Source of the DNA: Leadbetterella sp964563435
Lineage (GTDB): Bacteria; Bacteroidota; Bacteroidia; Cytophagales; Spirosomataceae
Reading direction: 5' to 3'
Length of the DNA stretch: 64,000 nt
Assembly: GCA_964563435.1 (NCBI GenBank)
Contig: CAZLXI010000012.1
Coordinates: 48,141 to 112,140 of the forward strand
Each line of letters starts with the position of its first letter. Position 1 is the first letter of the stretch. A program made the translations under genes and the position numbers. Under the pieces are notes generated by a model. That model did no database searches. It saw only the letters and a list, made by a program, of their open reading frames with translations, and had not been told where the DNA came from. Shown one piece after another: positions 7,031 through 15,578 of the stretch.

Positions 7031-8013
7031 GGGATAGCAATTTTCTGATTAATATTCCACTTAGGCGGGAAAAATAGAGATATAGGTCCCTTACTAGCAG
7101 TAAATTTTTGTTTGATTCGTTTACGTCCACTAACTCCGATTTCAGGGTTGGTCACCCTCAAATATTTATCTGCCTCGCAAAACAAATTCTGGCAATCAAT
7201 AAGCTGCAAAGGCCTTCCCCATAGTGTTGGTCGTTCAATACCTAACCTATCGCACTCCTTTTCTTGATCATCTACCATAATACGGATGATATCTTCGAAG
7301 GAATAATCACCCAATGACTTAAAACATTTTGCAATGCCGTTCTTAGCTCCTGGACCCGCAACTACGAAGTCCATCTCTGAAAAATTGCAAAGTGTGCTAT
7401 AATTTAAATCAATTGTATATTGAAAGGCCAAAAAGCTACCTATCGAAGGGTAATTAAGCAGCAATTCATAAACCTCTTTAAGACTGTTACTCTCGTTAAT
7501 TTTATAATACAATTTATCTTGCATCATTTTGGATACTAAAGCCAAATGATTGCTATGCTTAAACTTATACCCAAAGGCACTCCCGGCTGATGGCATTATA
7601 TAGGCAGCCGAATAAATTGTATGTTTCTTGGTTAATTCTTGAGTTAATATATTATCATATTGCTCAAAAGAAAAATTATCAAATGAAATATTTCCAAACT
7701 TATTTAATAGACACTCGTATGTTTCAATTTTATTAAATAGTTTGAAAAGAATTGTTCTAAAAAACACTTCCTTTAGGTTTAAGGTATCGCCCTGATATTG
7801 AAGACCTATAAGATATTGGCTTACTCTATCTGAAGCACGAAAAACATTTGTAAATCGATGGTTTGCTATGACCGGATCATTTGTCCAAGGACCTCTATTA
7901 TCATTAAGTCGTTTTGTAAATACGTCAAAACGCTTGGCTGCAAATTGCCAATAAGTATCATAAACATGAGATCGTTCAGGTTTAGCTAATTTTATATAAT
8001 GGGTATATGCCAT
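6994..8013 (-). CDS. HMUDK_hel-type protein (5-hmdU DNA kinase helical domain / thymine pyrophosphorylase-like)
   Basis: The 339-residue helical protein has the hallmarks of this family: YDTYWQFAAKRFDVF and GPWTNDPVIANHRFTNVFRASDRVSQYL in the N-terminal part, then TIYSAAYIMPS, then PSIGSFLAFQYTIDLNYS and the acidic/Gly segment DFVVAGPGAKNGIAKC. The fold is related to helix-hairpin-helix DNA glycosylases. Relatives in phages act in hypermodification of thymine through 5-hydroxymethyl-dU. No phage structural gene lies nearby, so the copy here is cellular and embedded with TIR, MazG and Nmad2 genes. Predicted to act on modified bases or nucleotides; substrate unknown. It starts 28 bp after the MazG stop. 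Confidence 0.75.
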   Translation of the reverse strand: MAYTHYIKLAKPERSHVYDTYWQFAAKRFDVFTKRLNDNRGPWTNDPVIANHRFTNVFRASDRVSQYLIGLQYQGDTLNLKEVFFRTILFKLFNKIETYECLLNKFGNISFDNFSFEQYDNILTQELTKKHTIYSAAYIMPSAGSAFGYKFKHSNHLALVSKMMQDKLYYKINESNSLKEVYELLLNYPSIGSFLAFQYTIDLNYSTLCNFSEMDFVVAGPGAKNGIAKCFKSLGDYSFEDIIRIMVDDQEKECDRLGIERPTLWGRPLQLIDCQNLFCEADKYLRVTNPEIGVSGRKRIKQKFTASKGPISLFFPPKWNINQKIAIPCQQITEEDIFL

Positions 8014-8041
8014 TTCGCATGAAATAGTTAATCTCTTAATT

Positions 8042-8929
8042 CTACTTTTCCACGTATTCTAATTTTCTTTCTTTTGGCGACACTAGTACTCTACCTCCTT
8101 TATTTTCTACAACTTGATGAAACACTTTATAAGATTCAAGAATTGTTTTTTCCCATTGAAATGAGCTCACATTTGCTACTTCTAAATCTATAACAAGTTG
8201 TTTAATCATGTTAAGTATTTCAGTGTCAATTCTTTGCCCACTTTTAAGCATTCCATTTCTCTGCGCATAATTATAAATAATTAGTGTAACAGCTTCTTCA
8301 GCTACTTGAGGTCTCCCTCTATCCTCAGCATCAAGTGTAAATGCATCACTTCTGCGTTTTAACTTCATAAGATGTCTAATTACCGGAGACCAACCTAAAA
8401 ATGCGATGTGACCAAGATGAAATACATCATGATATCTGTAGTTGTTTGGTTCACGAGAATTATCCGTTAGTGGATCCCCTAACTCAATTTTTTCTCCATT
8501 CTCTTTTTCCCATACCATTTTGACTTCTAATAAGTCATTGTCTCCTACCTCTTCAGTAAAGTTGATTATAAAGGAGTCAGGAAATTTTTCAAGATAGTTG
8601 GCATCCAATCTCTCAATTTTATTCAGATCCTTCTCTTCAAATCTATCCTGAGTTTTCCGAAGGTTATTTATTACAATATCTTCTAAATTCAGATTATTAT
8701 GAGAAGCAATTGATGCAATATACCACAAGACGTCTCCCAATTCTTCTTTTAAACGTTCTTTAAAACTTCCAAATCCATCGCCGTCACGAATTTGCTTCTT
8801 TAATATAGTTAACACAGATCCCGCTTCTCCTGCTAAACCTAAGTAACCCAAGAAAAAATTTTCTTGATCTTTTGAATTATATAATTGAAGTGTCCTCGAA
8901 GCTTGATTTTGATATTCCGCTAAAGTCAT
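8042..8929 (-). CDS. MazG-like pyrophosphohydrolase with MazG_C domain
   Basis: Residues 1-95 are a MazG-like all-alpha NTP pyrophosphohydrolase domain: GLAGEAGSVLTILKK and EELGDVLWYIASIA. The metal-binding residues Glu35, Glu63 and Asp66 are present, but the last Glu of the usual EExxE motif is Ser38 and the first is Gly34. Residues about 150-290 match the MazG_C extension: YHDVFHLGHIAFLGWSP, LMKLKRRSD, EDRGR and AEEAV. MazG enzymes hydrolyse (d)NTPs, often abnormal ones. As first gene of the operon it may sanitise or sense modified dNTPs handled by the HMUDK_hel and Nmad2 partners. The role in defence is inferred from context. Confidence 0.8.
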   Translation of the reverse strand: MTLAEYQNQASRTLQLYNSKDQENFFLGYLGLAGEAGSVLTILKKQIRDGDGFGSFKERLKEELGDVLWYIASIASHNNLNLEDIVINNLRKTQDRFEEKDLNKIERLDANYLEKFPDSFIINFTEEVGDNDLLEVKMVWEKENGEKIELGDPLTDNSREPNNYRYHDVFHLGHIAFLGWSPVIRHLMKLKRRSDAFTLDAEDRGRPQVAEEAVTLIIYNYAQRNGMLKSGQRIDTEILNMIKQLVIDLEVANVSSFQWEKTILESYKVFHQVVENKGGRVLVSPKERKLEYVEK

Positions 8930-9898
8930 AAGCTGTATTTAGGTTATATAATGTTTAAAGAGTATAATCCTTTGTTATTCTAATGGTTAGAAAATTGAAC
9001 TCTACGAGAGAATACTTCGCTTAAATTGGTTTTTTGATGAATTGTAATAATTTTAGGTTATTAATATGCTTTTATATAAAAATAGCTATCATTCAAGGAT
9101 TTTTCTTCCTATACTAATATTATTAAGATTCTGGTGGCAAACCATTGGTTTTAATAATTCAAAAGCCTATTTGTCATCTATATTTAAAATTAAACCTGTG
9201 TTGCTCTTAGGTACTATCTTAATTACAAGTACACTAAGCCTGTTGATGACCAAAACATAACAAGATTTTTCTAGATACAGATTAGGCTTTATGATCTAGA
9301 GCTCATAAAATATTTATAATGCAATTATATAAAAATATGATTAAAAAATTGTGATATTGTAAGAGAAGTTTATTGTTTGGCATGGGATCCGCACGGATGT
9401 ATAGTTTGGTGGAACGCTTTAGCAGAACTTTCCGACAAGATGTATTTGACAGTTATATGTTTGAAAATCCCGCTCTCCAACGTCTTAGACGTAAGGAGAG
9501 TGAATTTCTGTCTCTGACAGAACTAGGCTATAGCCCTCATCACACTAACAACTCAAGTTGCACTTGCATAAATTATACTATATTATTAGAGCAAATAGTT
9601 TGATTCAAATTTCAAACAAACGGTTTGCTTTTTGTATGAAACTATAAAACATCAATGCGAAAAAAGCTGATCACCATGTCTTGTCTGCAATCCGGGTTCT
9701 AATTTAGGCGAATTTGCCGTAATTAAAAGTCAATGAGCTTTCAATTAAAATTTAAATACGTCAGTTATCTTTTTACCGCAATGAAAGATAACCAAAAACG
9801 GTTTAGTATTATACCTCAAAATCAGATATCGGCAAATTAAGGCTTAACTTTGCGCTATGGCATAACACCGGACTATCCCGGCTACGAACAGCAACCAG
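8930..9898. other. AT-rich gene-poor stretch between the immune island and the Fic gene
   Basis: About 970 bp holds no gene I can support. It must include the promoter for the minus-strand MazG operon. A TTG-initiated frame at 9373-9603 (inner sequence RMYSLVERFSRTFRQDVF) is richer in ordinary codons than its surroundings and may be the remnant of a lost gene, but I recognise no family. A 64-residue frame at 9066-9260 is hydrophobic, AT-biased and without relatives I know. The last 50 bp carry the Fic promoter. Confidence 0.5.
9845..9852 (+). promoter_or_regulatory. Putative -7 element of the Fic gene
   Basis: TAACTTTG matches the Bacteroidota -7 consensus TAnnTTTG and lies 46 bp before the Fic start codon. 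Confidence 0.45.
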
Positions 9899-10951
9899 AT
9901 GGATAATTTCGAAGAATATTTACGGCAGGGCGAGCCGGACAAAGCTGAAAAGGCAAAAATCTGGAAAACGGCGATTGGCTTGCAGCAGGTTGACGGATTA
10001 ACGCCGTCAGACTATTTGATAGCCACTGCCAGGCAAAATATTGAGGGCGATATTACCATTGAAGAAGTAAAGCACCGGATTGATAGTTATTATGAGCAGC
10101 ATCCTTTAAAAAATACCCCTGACACCCAGGAAGACAGAACCGAGGAAGCAGATAAGGTTTCGGCACGCGTGGCAGAAATGTTAAATGAACAGACATTTAC
10201 GTTTTCGCCGGTAGAATACCTCACGATCCATCGGAGGTTATTTCAAGGTATTTACAGCCATGCCGGCAAAATCCGCGATTACAACATCACCAAAAAAGAA
10301 TGGGTGCTGAATGGTGAAACGGTTTTATACGCTACCGCCGGGAGTTTGAAAGAAACCCTGGAATACGATTTTGAACAGGAAAAAAAATTCAACTATAAAG
10401 GATTAAGCCCAAGCGAAACCATAGAGCATATAGCGCTTTTTATCAGCTATCTGTGGCAGATTCACCTTTTTGGAGAAGGAAATACCAGAACAACGGCCAT
10501 TTTTCTGATCAAGTACCTGCGCAAACTGGGCTTTAAGGAGGTAAATAACGATTTGTTTGCCGAGTATTCATGGTATTTTCGCAATGCGCTTGTGCGGGCT
10601 AATTATGAAGATTTATCTAAAGGTATTCATAAGACAGACAAATACCTTGTCCGCTTTCTTTCGAACTTGCTCCTTAAAGAAAGTTATTCGCTAAGAAACA
10701 GGGAAATGCATGTTCATCACATGGATACTGTAAAAGCGCAGAGTGACACTGTAAAATCAAAAAATGACACTGTAAATGACACTGTATTTTCTTTGATAAA
10801 GCAGAACCGGAATATAACAGCTGCTGAGATCAGCGAACAATTAAATATGAGCTTAAGCACTGCCAAACGGCGTATCCGGGGCTTGAAAGATAAGGGGATC
10901 ATTGAGCGGATAGGAAGCGACAAAACAGGCTATTGGAAAATAAAAGAATAA
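9899..10951 (+). CDS. Fic family protein with C-terminal winged helix
   Basis: The active-site motif is HLFGEGNTR at residues 189-197, a variant of HPFxxGNGR with the catalytic His and the nucleotide-binding Gly-Asn and Arg kept. Fic enzymes transfer AMP, or another nucleotide part, to a hydroxyl of a target protein. Residues 30-66 (PSDYLIATARQNIEGDITIEEVKHRI) resemble the helical antitoxin-like segment often seen at the N-terminus of this subfamily. Residues 280-350 form a winged HTH (ITAAEISEQLNMSLSTAKRRIRGLKDKG). Between them lies a linker with the tripeptide DTV four times. The HTH suggests DNA binding or autoregulation. It stands alone. Confidence 0.85.
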   Translation: MDNFEEYLRQGEPDKAEKAKIWKTAIGLQQVDGLTPSDYLIATARQNIEGDITIEEVKHRIDSYYEQHPLKNTPDTQEDRTEEADKVSARVAEMLNEQTFTFSPVEYLTIHRRLFQGIYSHAGKIRDYNITKKEWVLNGETVLYATAGSLKETLEYDFEQEKKFNYKGLSPSETIEHIALFISYLWQIHLFGEGNTRTTAIFLIKYLRKLGFKEVNNDLFAEYSWYFRNALVRANYEDLSKGIHKTDKYLVRFLSNLLLKESYSLRNREMHVHHMDTVKAQSDTVKSKNDTVNDTVFSLIKQNRNITAAEISEQLNMSLSTAKRRIRGLKDKGIIERIGSDKTGYWKIKE

Positions 10952-11106
10952 TGAAGTCAAGGGCCTGTCTGTCATCGAAAATTTTGAACTTCCACAAGAG
11001 CCGGCCATTGGGTAAAACTTCCCGGAAAACTATTAGCAAAAGCCAAGACAGATAAGGCCTTCATTACAATTTAACTCCGGCCTCCAATTCTTTCCGTTTA
11101 CACATA

Positions 11107-11982
11107 TTATCGTAAAAAGCTATCCAAATATTCCAATATGACCCCTGTTTGATTCATCAGGCTCACATGGCTTTGATTAGGAACAATGGCCAGGCGTGAT
11201 TTCGGCATGGGCTGCAGATCGGCAGAAACACTACCGCCCAGCAGTTGGTAGGTTTTTGCCAGTTCCAATTTATCCGTACCGTCATTATCGCCTGATATAA
11301 TGAGTACGGGTGCGGTGATTTTGGCGATATTGTCGTCGCCCAGGTTAAAGGGTTCTCCGGCCAGGGCAAGCATCTGCTCCACGAAGCGGGTCCATTTGGT
11401 CTTATCGGGCGCTACGGCATCGTAGGCGGCTTGCAGGAGTGAATTTGCAAAATGCTCCGGCTTCATGTTTTTAAATATGCCGGTTACTTCGGGCACCCAG
11501 CCCTCGCTTTTATGGACAGAAGAAATGATGACCAGGTTTCGCAAGCGTTCCGGGTTTTGTATGGCAAACTGGTAGGCAATCTGACCGCCAAAGCTATAGC
11601 CCACTACATCCGCACGGTCAATCTTCAGGTGGTCCATTACTTTCTCTACATCACTGGCTAGGATTTCCCGCGATAGTTTTCTGTCAGAGTAGGGGGTATG
11701 CCCGTGCCCCTGCAATTCGAGAGCAATCACCTTTCTTGTTTTGGCCAGTTCAGGGATTAGCTGACCCCAATTCATCTCAATGGTGTAGTAAGAGCCGTGC
11801 AGCAAAACGATAGGCGCACCGTCGCCGTATACTTCGTAATAAACCCGGATGCCATTAGCGGGAGCATAACCACTGCTGACAGGTTGGATTTGTTGGGCAT
11901 GGGAGGAAGAGGCTGCACTCATAACAATGGCGATTAACAGTATTGATTTTAAACGGGTAAAGGGGCTGAATAAATTTTTCAT
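11107..11982 (-). CDS. Secreted alpha/beta hydrolase
   Basis: A signal peptide covers residues 1-30 (SILLIAIVMSAASSSHAQ). The mature enzyme has the alpha/beta-hydrolase order: VLLHGSYY oxyanion-hole strand, nucleophile elbow GYSFGG with Ser130, the acid in LIISGDNDGTD and the catalytic His in PNQSHVSL near the end. Length and layout match the generic esterase/lipase-like fold_6 group; the substrate cannot be predicted. It is exported to the periplasm. The gene is monocistronic, convergent with the Fic gene and divergent from the KilA-N gene. Confidence 0.85.
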   Translation of the reverse strand: MKNLFSPFTRLKSILLIAIVMSAASSSHAQQIQPVSSGYAPANGIRVYYEVYGDGAPIVLLHGSYYTIEMNWGQLIPELAKTRKVIALELQGHGHTPYSDRKLSREILASDVEKVMDHLKIDRADVVGYSFGGQIAYQFAIQNPERLRNLVIISSVHKSEGWVPEVTGIFKNMKPEHFANSLLQAAYDAVAPDKTKWTRFVEQMLALAGEPFNLGDDNIAKITAPVLIISGDNDGTDKLELAKTYQLLGGSVSADLQPMPKSRLAIVPNQSHVSLMNQTGVILEYLDSFLR

Positions 11983-12215
11983 ACTTAAGTTTTGTCAGAA
12001 GGTTATTGACCATACAAAGGTGGAGTTTATTTCAGGATCTCACAGCGTGTAAAAGCGACAATATGGAGGGGCGATAGCGACAAAATCATTGGAGAACTTA
12101 TCTGTAGATAATTAATTTATTGTTTTACAGGGTTTTAGTAGGCGGGGCAGGGCGAGAGTAATATATTTACTGTAATCCATAAATCGAATACACATCACTT
12201 TCACTCAACGGAAAC

Positions 12216-13040
12216 ATGATAAAGAATAAGAAAATAACGGTCCGGCAAATAGACATTGGACTTTATGAGGAGAATCAGCAGGATTATATTTCCCTGACGG
12301 ATATTGCAAGGTATAAGAATCCCAATGAGCCTAAAGATGTAGTCAAAAACTGGATGCGGTCTCGAACAACCATTGAATTTTTAGGTCTTTGGGAGCAACT
12401 GAACAACCCCGGTTTTAAAGGGGTCGAAATCGACCCCTTTTTATTTGAAGCCGGAAGTAACTCTTTTACGCTCTCTCCCTCCAGGTGGGTTGAAGCAACC
12501 CATGCCAAAGGTATAGTTTCGAAGTCGGGTAAAAACGGTGGAACTTTTGCCCATAAAGATATTGCCTTCGAATTTGCCTCGTGGGTTTCTGCAGCGTTTA
12601 AACTGTATCTCATCAAAGAATTCCAACGCCTGAAAGAAGAGGAAGGCAACCGCCATCAGTCAGCATGGAACTTACACCGCACCCTGGCCAAAATTAATTA
12701 CCAGATCCATGCTGACGCCATCAAAGAAAATCTGATCCCGAAGGAAGTGACAAAAGATCAGGCCGGGCGGGTATATGCCAGCGAAGCCGACCTGCTGAAT
12801 GTGGCCTTGTTTGGAATGACGGCTAAAACTTGGCGGGATAATCATACGGATAATCGGGGGAACCTTAGGGATAATGCTACTTTAGAGCAATTGGTGGTTA
12901 TGAGTAATTTGGAGAGCATTAATGCTTTATTGATACAACAAGGCTTATCACAAACTGACCGGCTGGTCCAGCTGAATAAAGTAGCTATTACTCAAATGAA
13001 GTCATTAATTGAAAGTAAGGCGGTGAAGAAGCTGAAGTAG
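12216..13040 (+). CDS. KilA-N domain protein
   Basis: The N-terminal 130 residues carry the KilA-N DNA-binding fold: YISLTDIARYKNP, VVKNWMRSRTTIEFLGLWEQLNNP, the R-W-V-E-A-T-x-A-K-G-I motif, and GGTFAHKDIAFEFASWVSAAFKLYLIKEFQRLK. The C-terminal half (residues 140-274) is helical, with IPKEVTKDQAGRVYASEADLLNVALFG and a basic end. KilA-N proteins come from phages and are widespread as accessory genes in Bacteroidota; the cellular role is not known. A decayed relative sits on the other strand at 29049-29504. Codon use is close to the chromosomal background, unlike the immune island. Confidence 0.85.
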   Translation: MIKNKKITVRQIDIGLYEENQQDYISLTDIARYKNPNEPKDVVKNWMRSRTTIEFLGLWEQLNNPGFKGVEIDPFLFEAGSNSFTLSPSRWVEATHAKGIVSKSGKNGGTFAHKDIAFEFASWVSAAFKLYLIKEFQRLKEEEGNRHQSAWNLHRTLAKINYQIHADAIKENLIPKEVTKDQAGRVYASEADLLNVALFGMTAKTWRDNHTDNRGNLRDNATLEQLVVMSNLESINALLIQQGLSQTDRLVQLNKVAITQMKSLIESKAVKKLK

Positions 13041-13123
13041 ACAGTATTCTCATTATTAACTTTACACTGTTTAAACCCATCGATTTCGAGAGGTTTAGAA
13101 CTAATGCTGAAAATAAATAAGCA

Positions 13124-13552
13124 ATGAAAATAAGAGATATCCAAGCGAATGACGCCGCTGCTGTTGCTAACCTGCTGAAACAGTTGGGCTATGAAGGCGC
13201 AGAGAATTTTCTGCATGAGAAAATTCATTCGCTTATGGCGGATCCAGACGAGTATTGCCTGGTAGTCGAGGAAACTAACGGGCAGGTGATCGGGTTTATT
13301 TCGATTCACATTATCCCGCAGATCGCATTAAAGGGAGATTTTGCCCGCATCAGCTACTTTTCTATCGATGAACATTTCCGGAGCCGGGGTGTGGGTAAGC
13401 TTCTGGAAGAACATTGTGAAAGAATTGCCATGGAACGGAACTGCGACAGGATAGAGCTGCATTGCCATAGCCGGCGGGTAGAGGCGCACCGGTTTTATTA
13501 CCGGCAGGGATATGTGGAGTCACCGAAATATTTTGTGAAGAAGTTATCCTGA
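13124..13552 (+). CDS. GNAT family N-acetyltransferase
   Basis: This 142-residue cytoplasmic protein shows the GNAT fold: MKIRDIQANDAAAVANLLKQLGY at the N-terminus, the V-IGF-SI strand, RISYFSIDEHFRSRGVGKLLEEH with the acetyl-CoA-binding R-x-x-G-x-G/A signature, and EAHRFYYRQGY at the end. It should transfer an acetyl group from acetyl-CoA to an amine; the acceptor is unknown. It starts 83 bp after the KilA-N gene on the same strand and may be read through from it. Confidence 0.85.
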   Translation: MKIRDIQANDAAAVANLLKQLGYEGAENFLHEKIHSLMADPDEYCLVVEETNGQVIGFISIHIIPQIALKGDFARISYFSIDEHFRSRGVGKLLEEHCERIAMERNCDRIELHCHSRRVEAHRFYYRQGYVESPKYFVKKLS

Positions 13553-13593
13553 AGTGGAAAGTATCTGACTGGAAATGGAGGTCGGTCATTATA

Positions 13594-13971
13594 CTATACT
13601 AACCGGTATAGGGTCAATGCCAATATCAGCACTGAAATAAGGGTATAGATGGTTTTTGTATATTTTGCCAGCCAGTTGGGCAGGTAGATATCAAAATTGT
13701 CTTTTGTGGAAGAGGTATGCCGCCGGGCTAATAGCGTAAGCGGACACGTCCATCTGAAAAAGGAAAGGATTAGTCCTTCCAGCAAAACCAGCCCCCAACA
13801 CGCCCAATACAGCGTGTTCATCCTGTCGGTAATCACCGCATAAAGCATGTAAAAAATGACGATATTATAAAACACCCAAATGAGTGTATGAATGACTTTG
13901 ATGCTGGTGAGTTGGGATGATGAGGACAAAATCTTGCTATTAAGAGGAACAAACTTACTAAAGAATCTCAA
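13594..13971 (-). CDS. Small integral membrane protein, uncharacterised
   Basis: The predicted protein has four hydrophobic segments (about residues 25-45, 50-72, a short one near the WTCPLTLL motif, and 100-122). The loop FRWTCPLTLLARRHTSS is a recognisable conserved feature and recalls DUF2784-like small membrane proteins, but I am not sure of the family. The only upstream start before an in-frame stop is TTG at 13969-13971, or ATT further up, so the start is uncertain. It overlaps no neighbour and is convergent with the acetyltransferase gene. Confidence 0.55.
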   Translation of the reverse strand: MRFFSKFVPLNSKILSSSSQLTSIKVIHTLIWVFYNIVIFYMLYAVITDRMNTLYWACWGLVLLEGLILSFFRWTCPLTLLARRHTSSTKDNFDIYLPNWLAKYTKTIYTLISVLILALTLYRLV

Positions 13972-14009
13972 GTAAGCAGGAATATGAAATGGCTCAATTT
14001 TTTAGTGCT

Positions 14010-15515
14010 CTACCCGGTTGCCCGCCCCCTCAAAACATCCCCCAACGCCACCCTCCTGATACTTGACTCCATCCACGCCGTAAAATCAAACGATTTCAGC
14101 AGTTGATTCTCGAAAATATCCCCGCGAAGTTCTTCCAGGACTGGCTGGTGTTTCTTCCAGAGTTTTTCACGCTCCCGGGGCAGGCGGATTCGTTTTTCCT
14201 TTCCTAAGAAGGATAGCATGAGGTGTTCCACCCGATAGGCTTTTTCTATTTTGGAGATCTCCCGTTTGATGGAGCGGCTTTCAAAGTGGACGATGTCGGT
14301 ATTGTCCAGTTCGTAATGGATAATCAAATTCACCAGACGGATGGTGCGGTAGGAGGGGAGGATGTAGATATTATTTCCCCGCACGATCTCGCTGAGCAGT
14401 GTTTTCTGCGCCATTTTAAAATTCCGGAAACCGATATGGATCAGCGAGAGGTAGAGCGATATTTCGGCCCGCATCACCAGGCTGAGGTTCTCCTTCCGGG
14501 CCAATACGGTGTCTTTGTACTTTTCGGTCAGCGCTTTCGAGCCCTCAAAGTCGCCGCGGTCCAGCAGCGGAAAGAGCTCGTACAGGAAGGTGAGGGCATT
14601 GATCTGGTTCTGAAGGCCCTCGGTGTTGACCTTGATATTTCTGAGCTGGGCGATGAAGTAGGGCATCTCGTCATAGATCTTCATGCTTCTCAGGTTATCG
14701 AGGATGCCTTCGAGTACGGAAACGTAATAAAAAGGCTGACTCGACCAGAATAGCGGGTGGCTCTCAAACAGGCGGTTGAGCTCCCGGAAGGAATGGAGCG
14801 CCGATTTGTAGTCACCCGTGCCGATCAGGTAGTTGGACTGAAACAACAGGTGGTTTTTCCGGATTTCAAAACTGTCTTTGTGGGAAGAGTTGATGCTCAT
14901 TTCGCTGATCACGAGGTCATTCAGCATCTCTTTCTGCTTTTTCGACCGGATATTTCCCTTGTAAATGATCCGGTGGCGGAGCAGCTCGTAGAGCGACGAG
15001 TGCTCGTTAATCTTCCGGATATCTTTCAACACTTCATTGATCTGAAAGTGCTTGTTGAACAGGTCGCGCTCAGAGAGGTCGGGCAAGTTAAGAAAGAGCA
15101 GGTATTCCAGTTCCAGCCGGGACGCGAACAGCAGGGCAATGGGGTTCTCATGATGCCGGGCTTTTTTCTTGACCTGTTCCAGTAGGCTGATGGCCTCCTC
15201 AAAGAGCGACTTCTCAAACAAGATCCGCGACTTCAGGATCTGGTTAAAGAGGGAGTAGTGGCTGTCCTGGCTTTCCCGTAGGGCCAGCAGGCTGTCGAGC
15301 AAAGTTTTGTACAGGTAGGTGACCGTGGAGCTGAAACTGCCGCCTCTTTTCTTCTCAAACGCTGCTTTTATCTCCTCTTCTGAGGCCGTACCCGATGCCT
15401 CTATAATATCGTAGAGCAGGGTATAGTCAGCGGCCTTTCTCCCTGTTCTGAACTTCTTCTTTTCAGCAGCCGAAAGGGAATGGATAAGGAGTATAAGGGC
15501 GTCGGTTTGTAGCAT
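14010..15515 (-). CDS. Uncharacterised alpha-helical (TPR-like) protein
   Basis: This 501-residue cytoplasmic protein is almost entirely helical, with repeated helix-turn-helix pairs such as ILFEKSLFEEAISLLEQVKKKA and LIGTGDYKSALHSFRELNRLF that look like degenerate tetratricopeptide repeats. No DNA-binding motif, signal peptide or membrane segment is visible. I recall long helical proteins of this kind in Sphingobacteriia and Chitinophagia without assigned function. It is divergent from the nucleoside/ribose locus, across a very AT-rich region of about 250 bp, but its own GC-rich codon use is like the chromosome. A regulatory role for the locus is possible only by position. Confidence 0.6.
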   Translation of the reverse strand: MLQTDALILLIHSLSAAEKKKFRTGRKAADYTLLYDIIEASGTASEEEIKAAFEKKRGGSFSSTVTYLYKTLLDSLLALRESQDSHYSLFNQILKSRILFEKSLFEEAISLLEQVKKKARHHENPIALLFASRLELEYLLFLNLPDLSERDLFNKHFQINEVLKDIRKINEHSSLYELLRHRIIYKGNIRSKKQKEMLNDLVISEMSINSSHKDSFEIRKNHLLFQSNYLIGTGDYKSALHSFRELNRLFESHPLFWSSQPFYYVSVLEGILDNLRSMKIYDEMPYFIAQLRNIKVNTEGLQNQINALTFLYELFPLLDRGDFEGSKALTEKYKDTVLARKENLSLVMRAEISLYLSLIHIGFRNFKMAQKTLLSEIVRGNNIYILPSYRTIRLVNLIIHYELDNTDIVHFESRSIKREISKIEKAYRVEHLMLSFLGKEKRIRLPREREKLWKKHQPVLEELRGDIFENQLLKSFDFTAWMESSIRRVALGDVLRGRATG

Positions 15516-15578
15516 AAGGCAGGAGGCAAAGTGCCGGAATAATTCTACCGGGTATTTTTTAGGACAGTTTCTTTCTAC

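Noticed and set aside
5874..8929. Prophage remnant carrying base-modification genes
   Set aside because: HMUDK_hel and Nmad2 occur in phages, but no terminase, capsid, tail, integrase or replication gene is near, and a TIR gene sits inside the operon.
8042..8929. MazEF-type toxin-antitoxin component
   Set aside because: The name similarity misleads: the motifs are of the MazG pyrophosphohydrolase, and no MazE/MazF fold gene is adjacent.
9066..9260. 64-residue hydrophobic open frame
   Set aside because: AT-biased composition, no recognisable start context or family; probably a chance frame in AT-rich DNA.
10723..10790. Short tandem repeats resembling a CRISPR fragment
   Set aside because: The units are 11-20 bp, imperfect and in frame within the Fic gene; there are no unique spacers and no cas genes.
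14223..15185. Long plus-strand frames opposite the helical 501-residue protein
   Set aside because: They are mirror frames of a GC-rich gene; their translations lack domain signatures, while the minus-strand product is a continuous helical protein.
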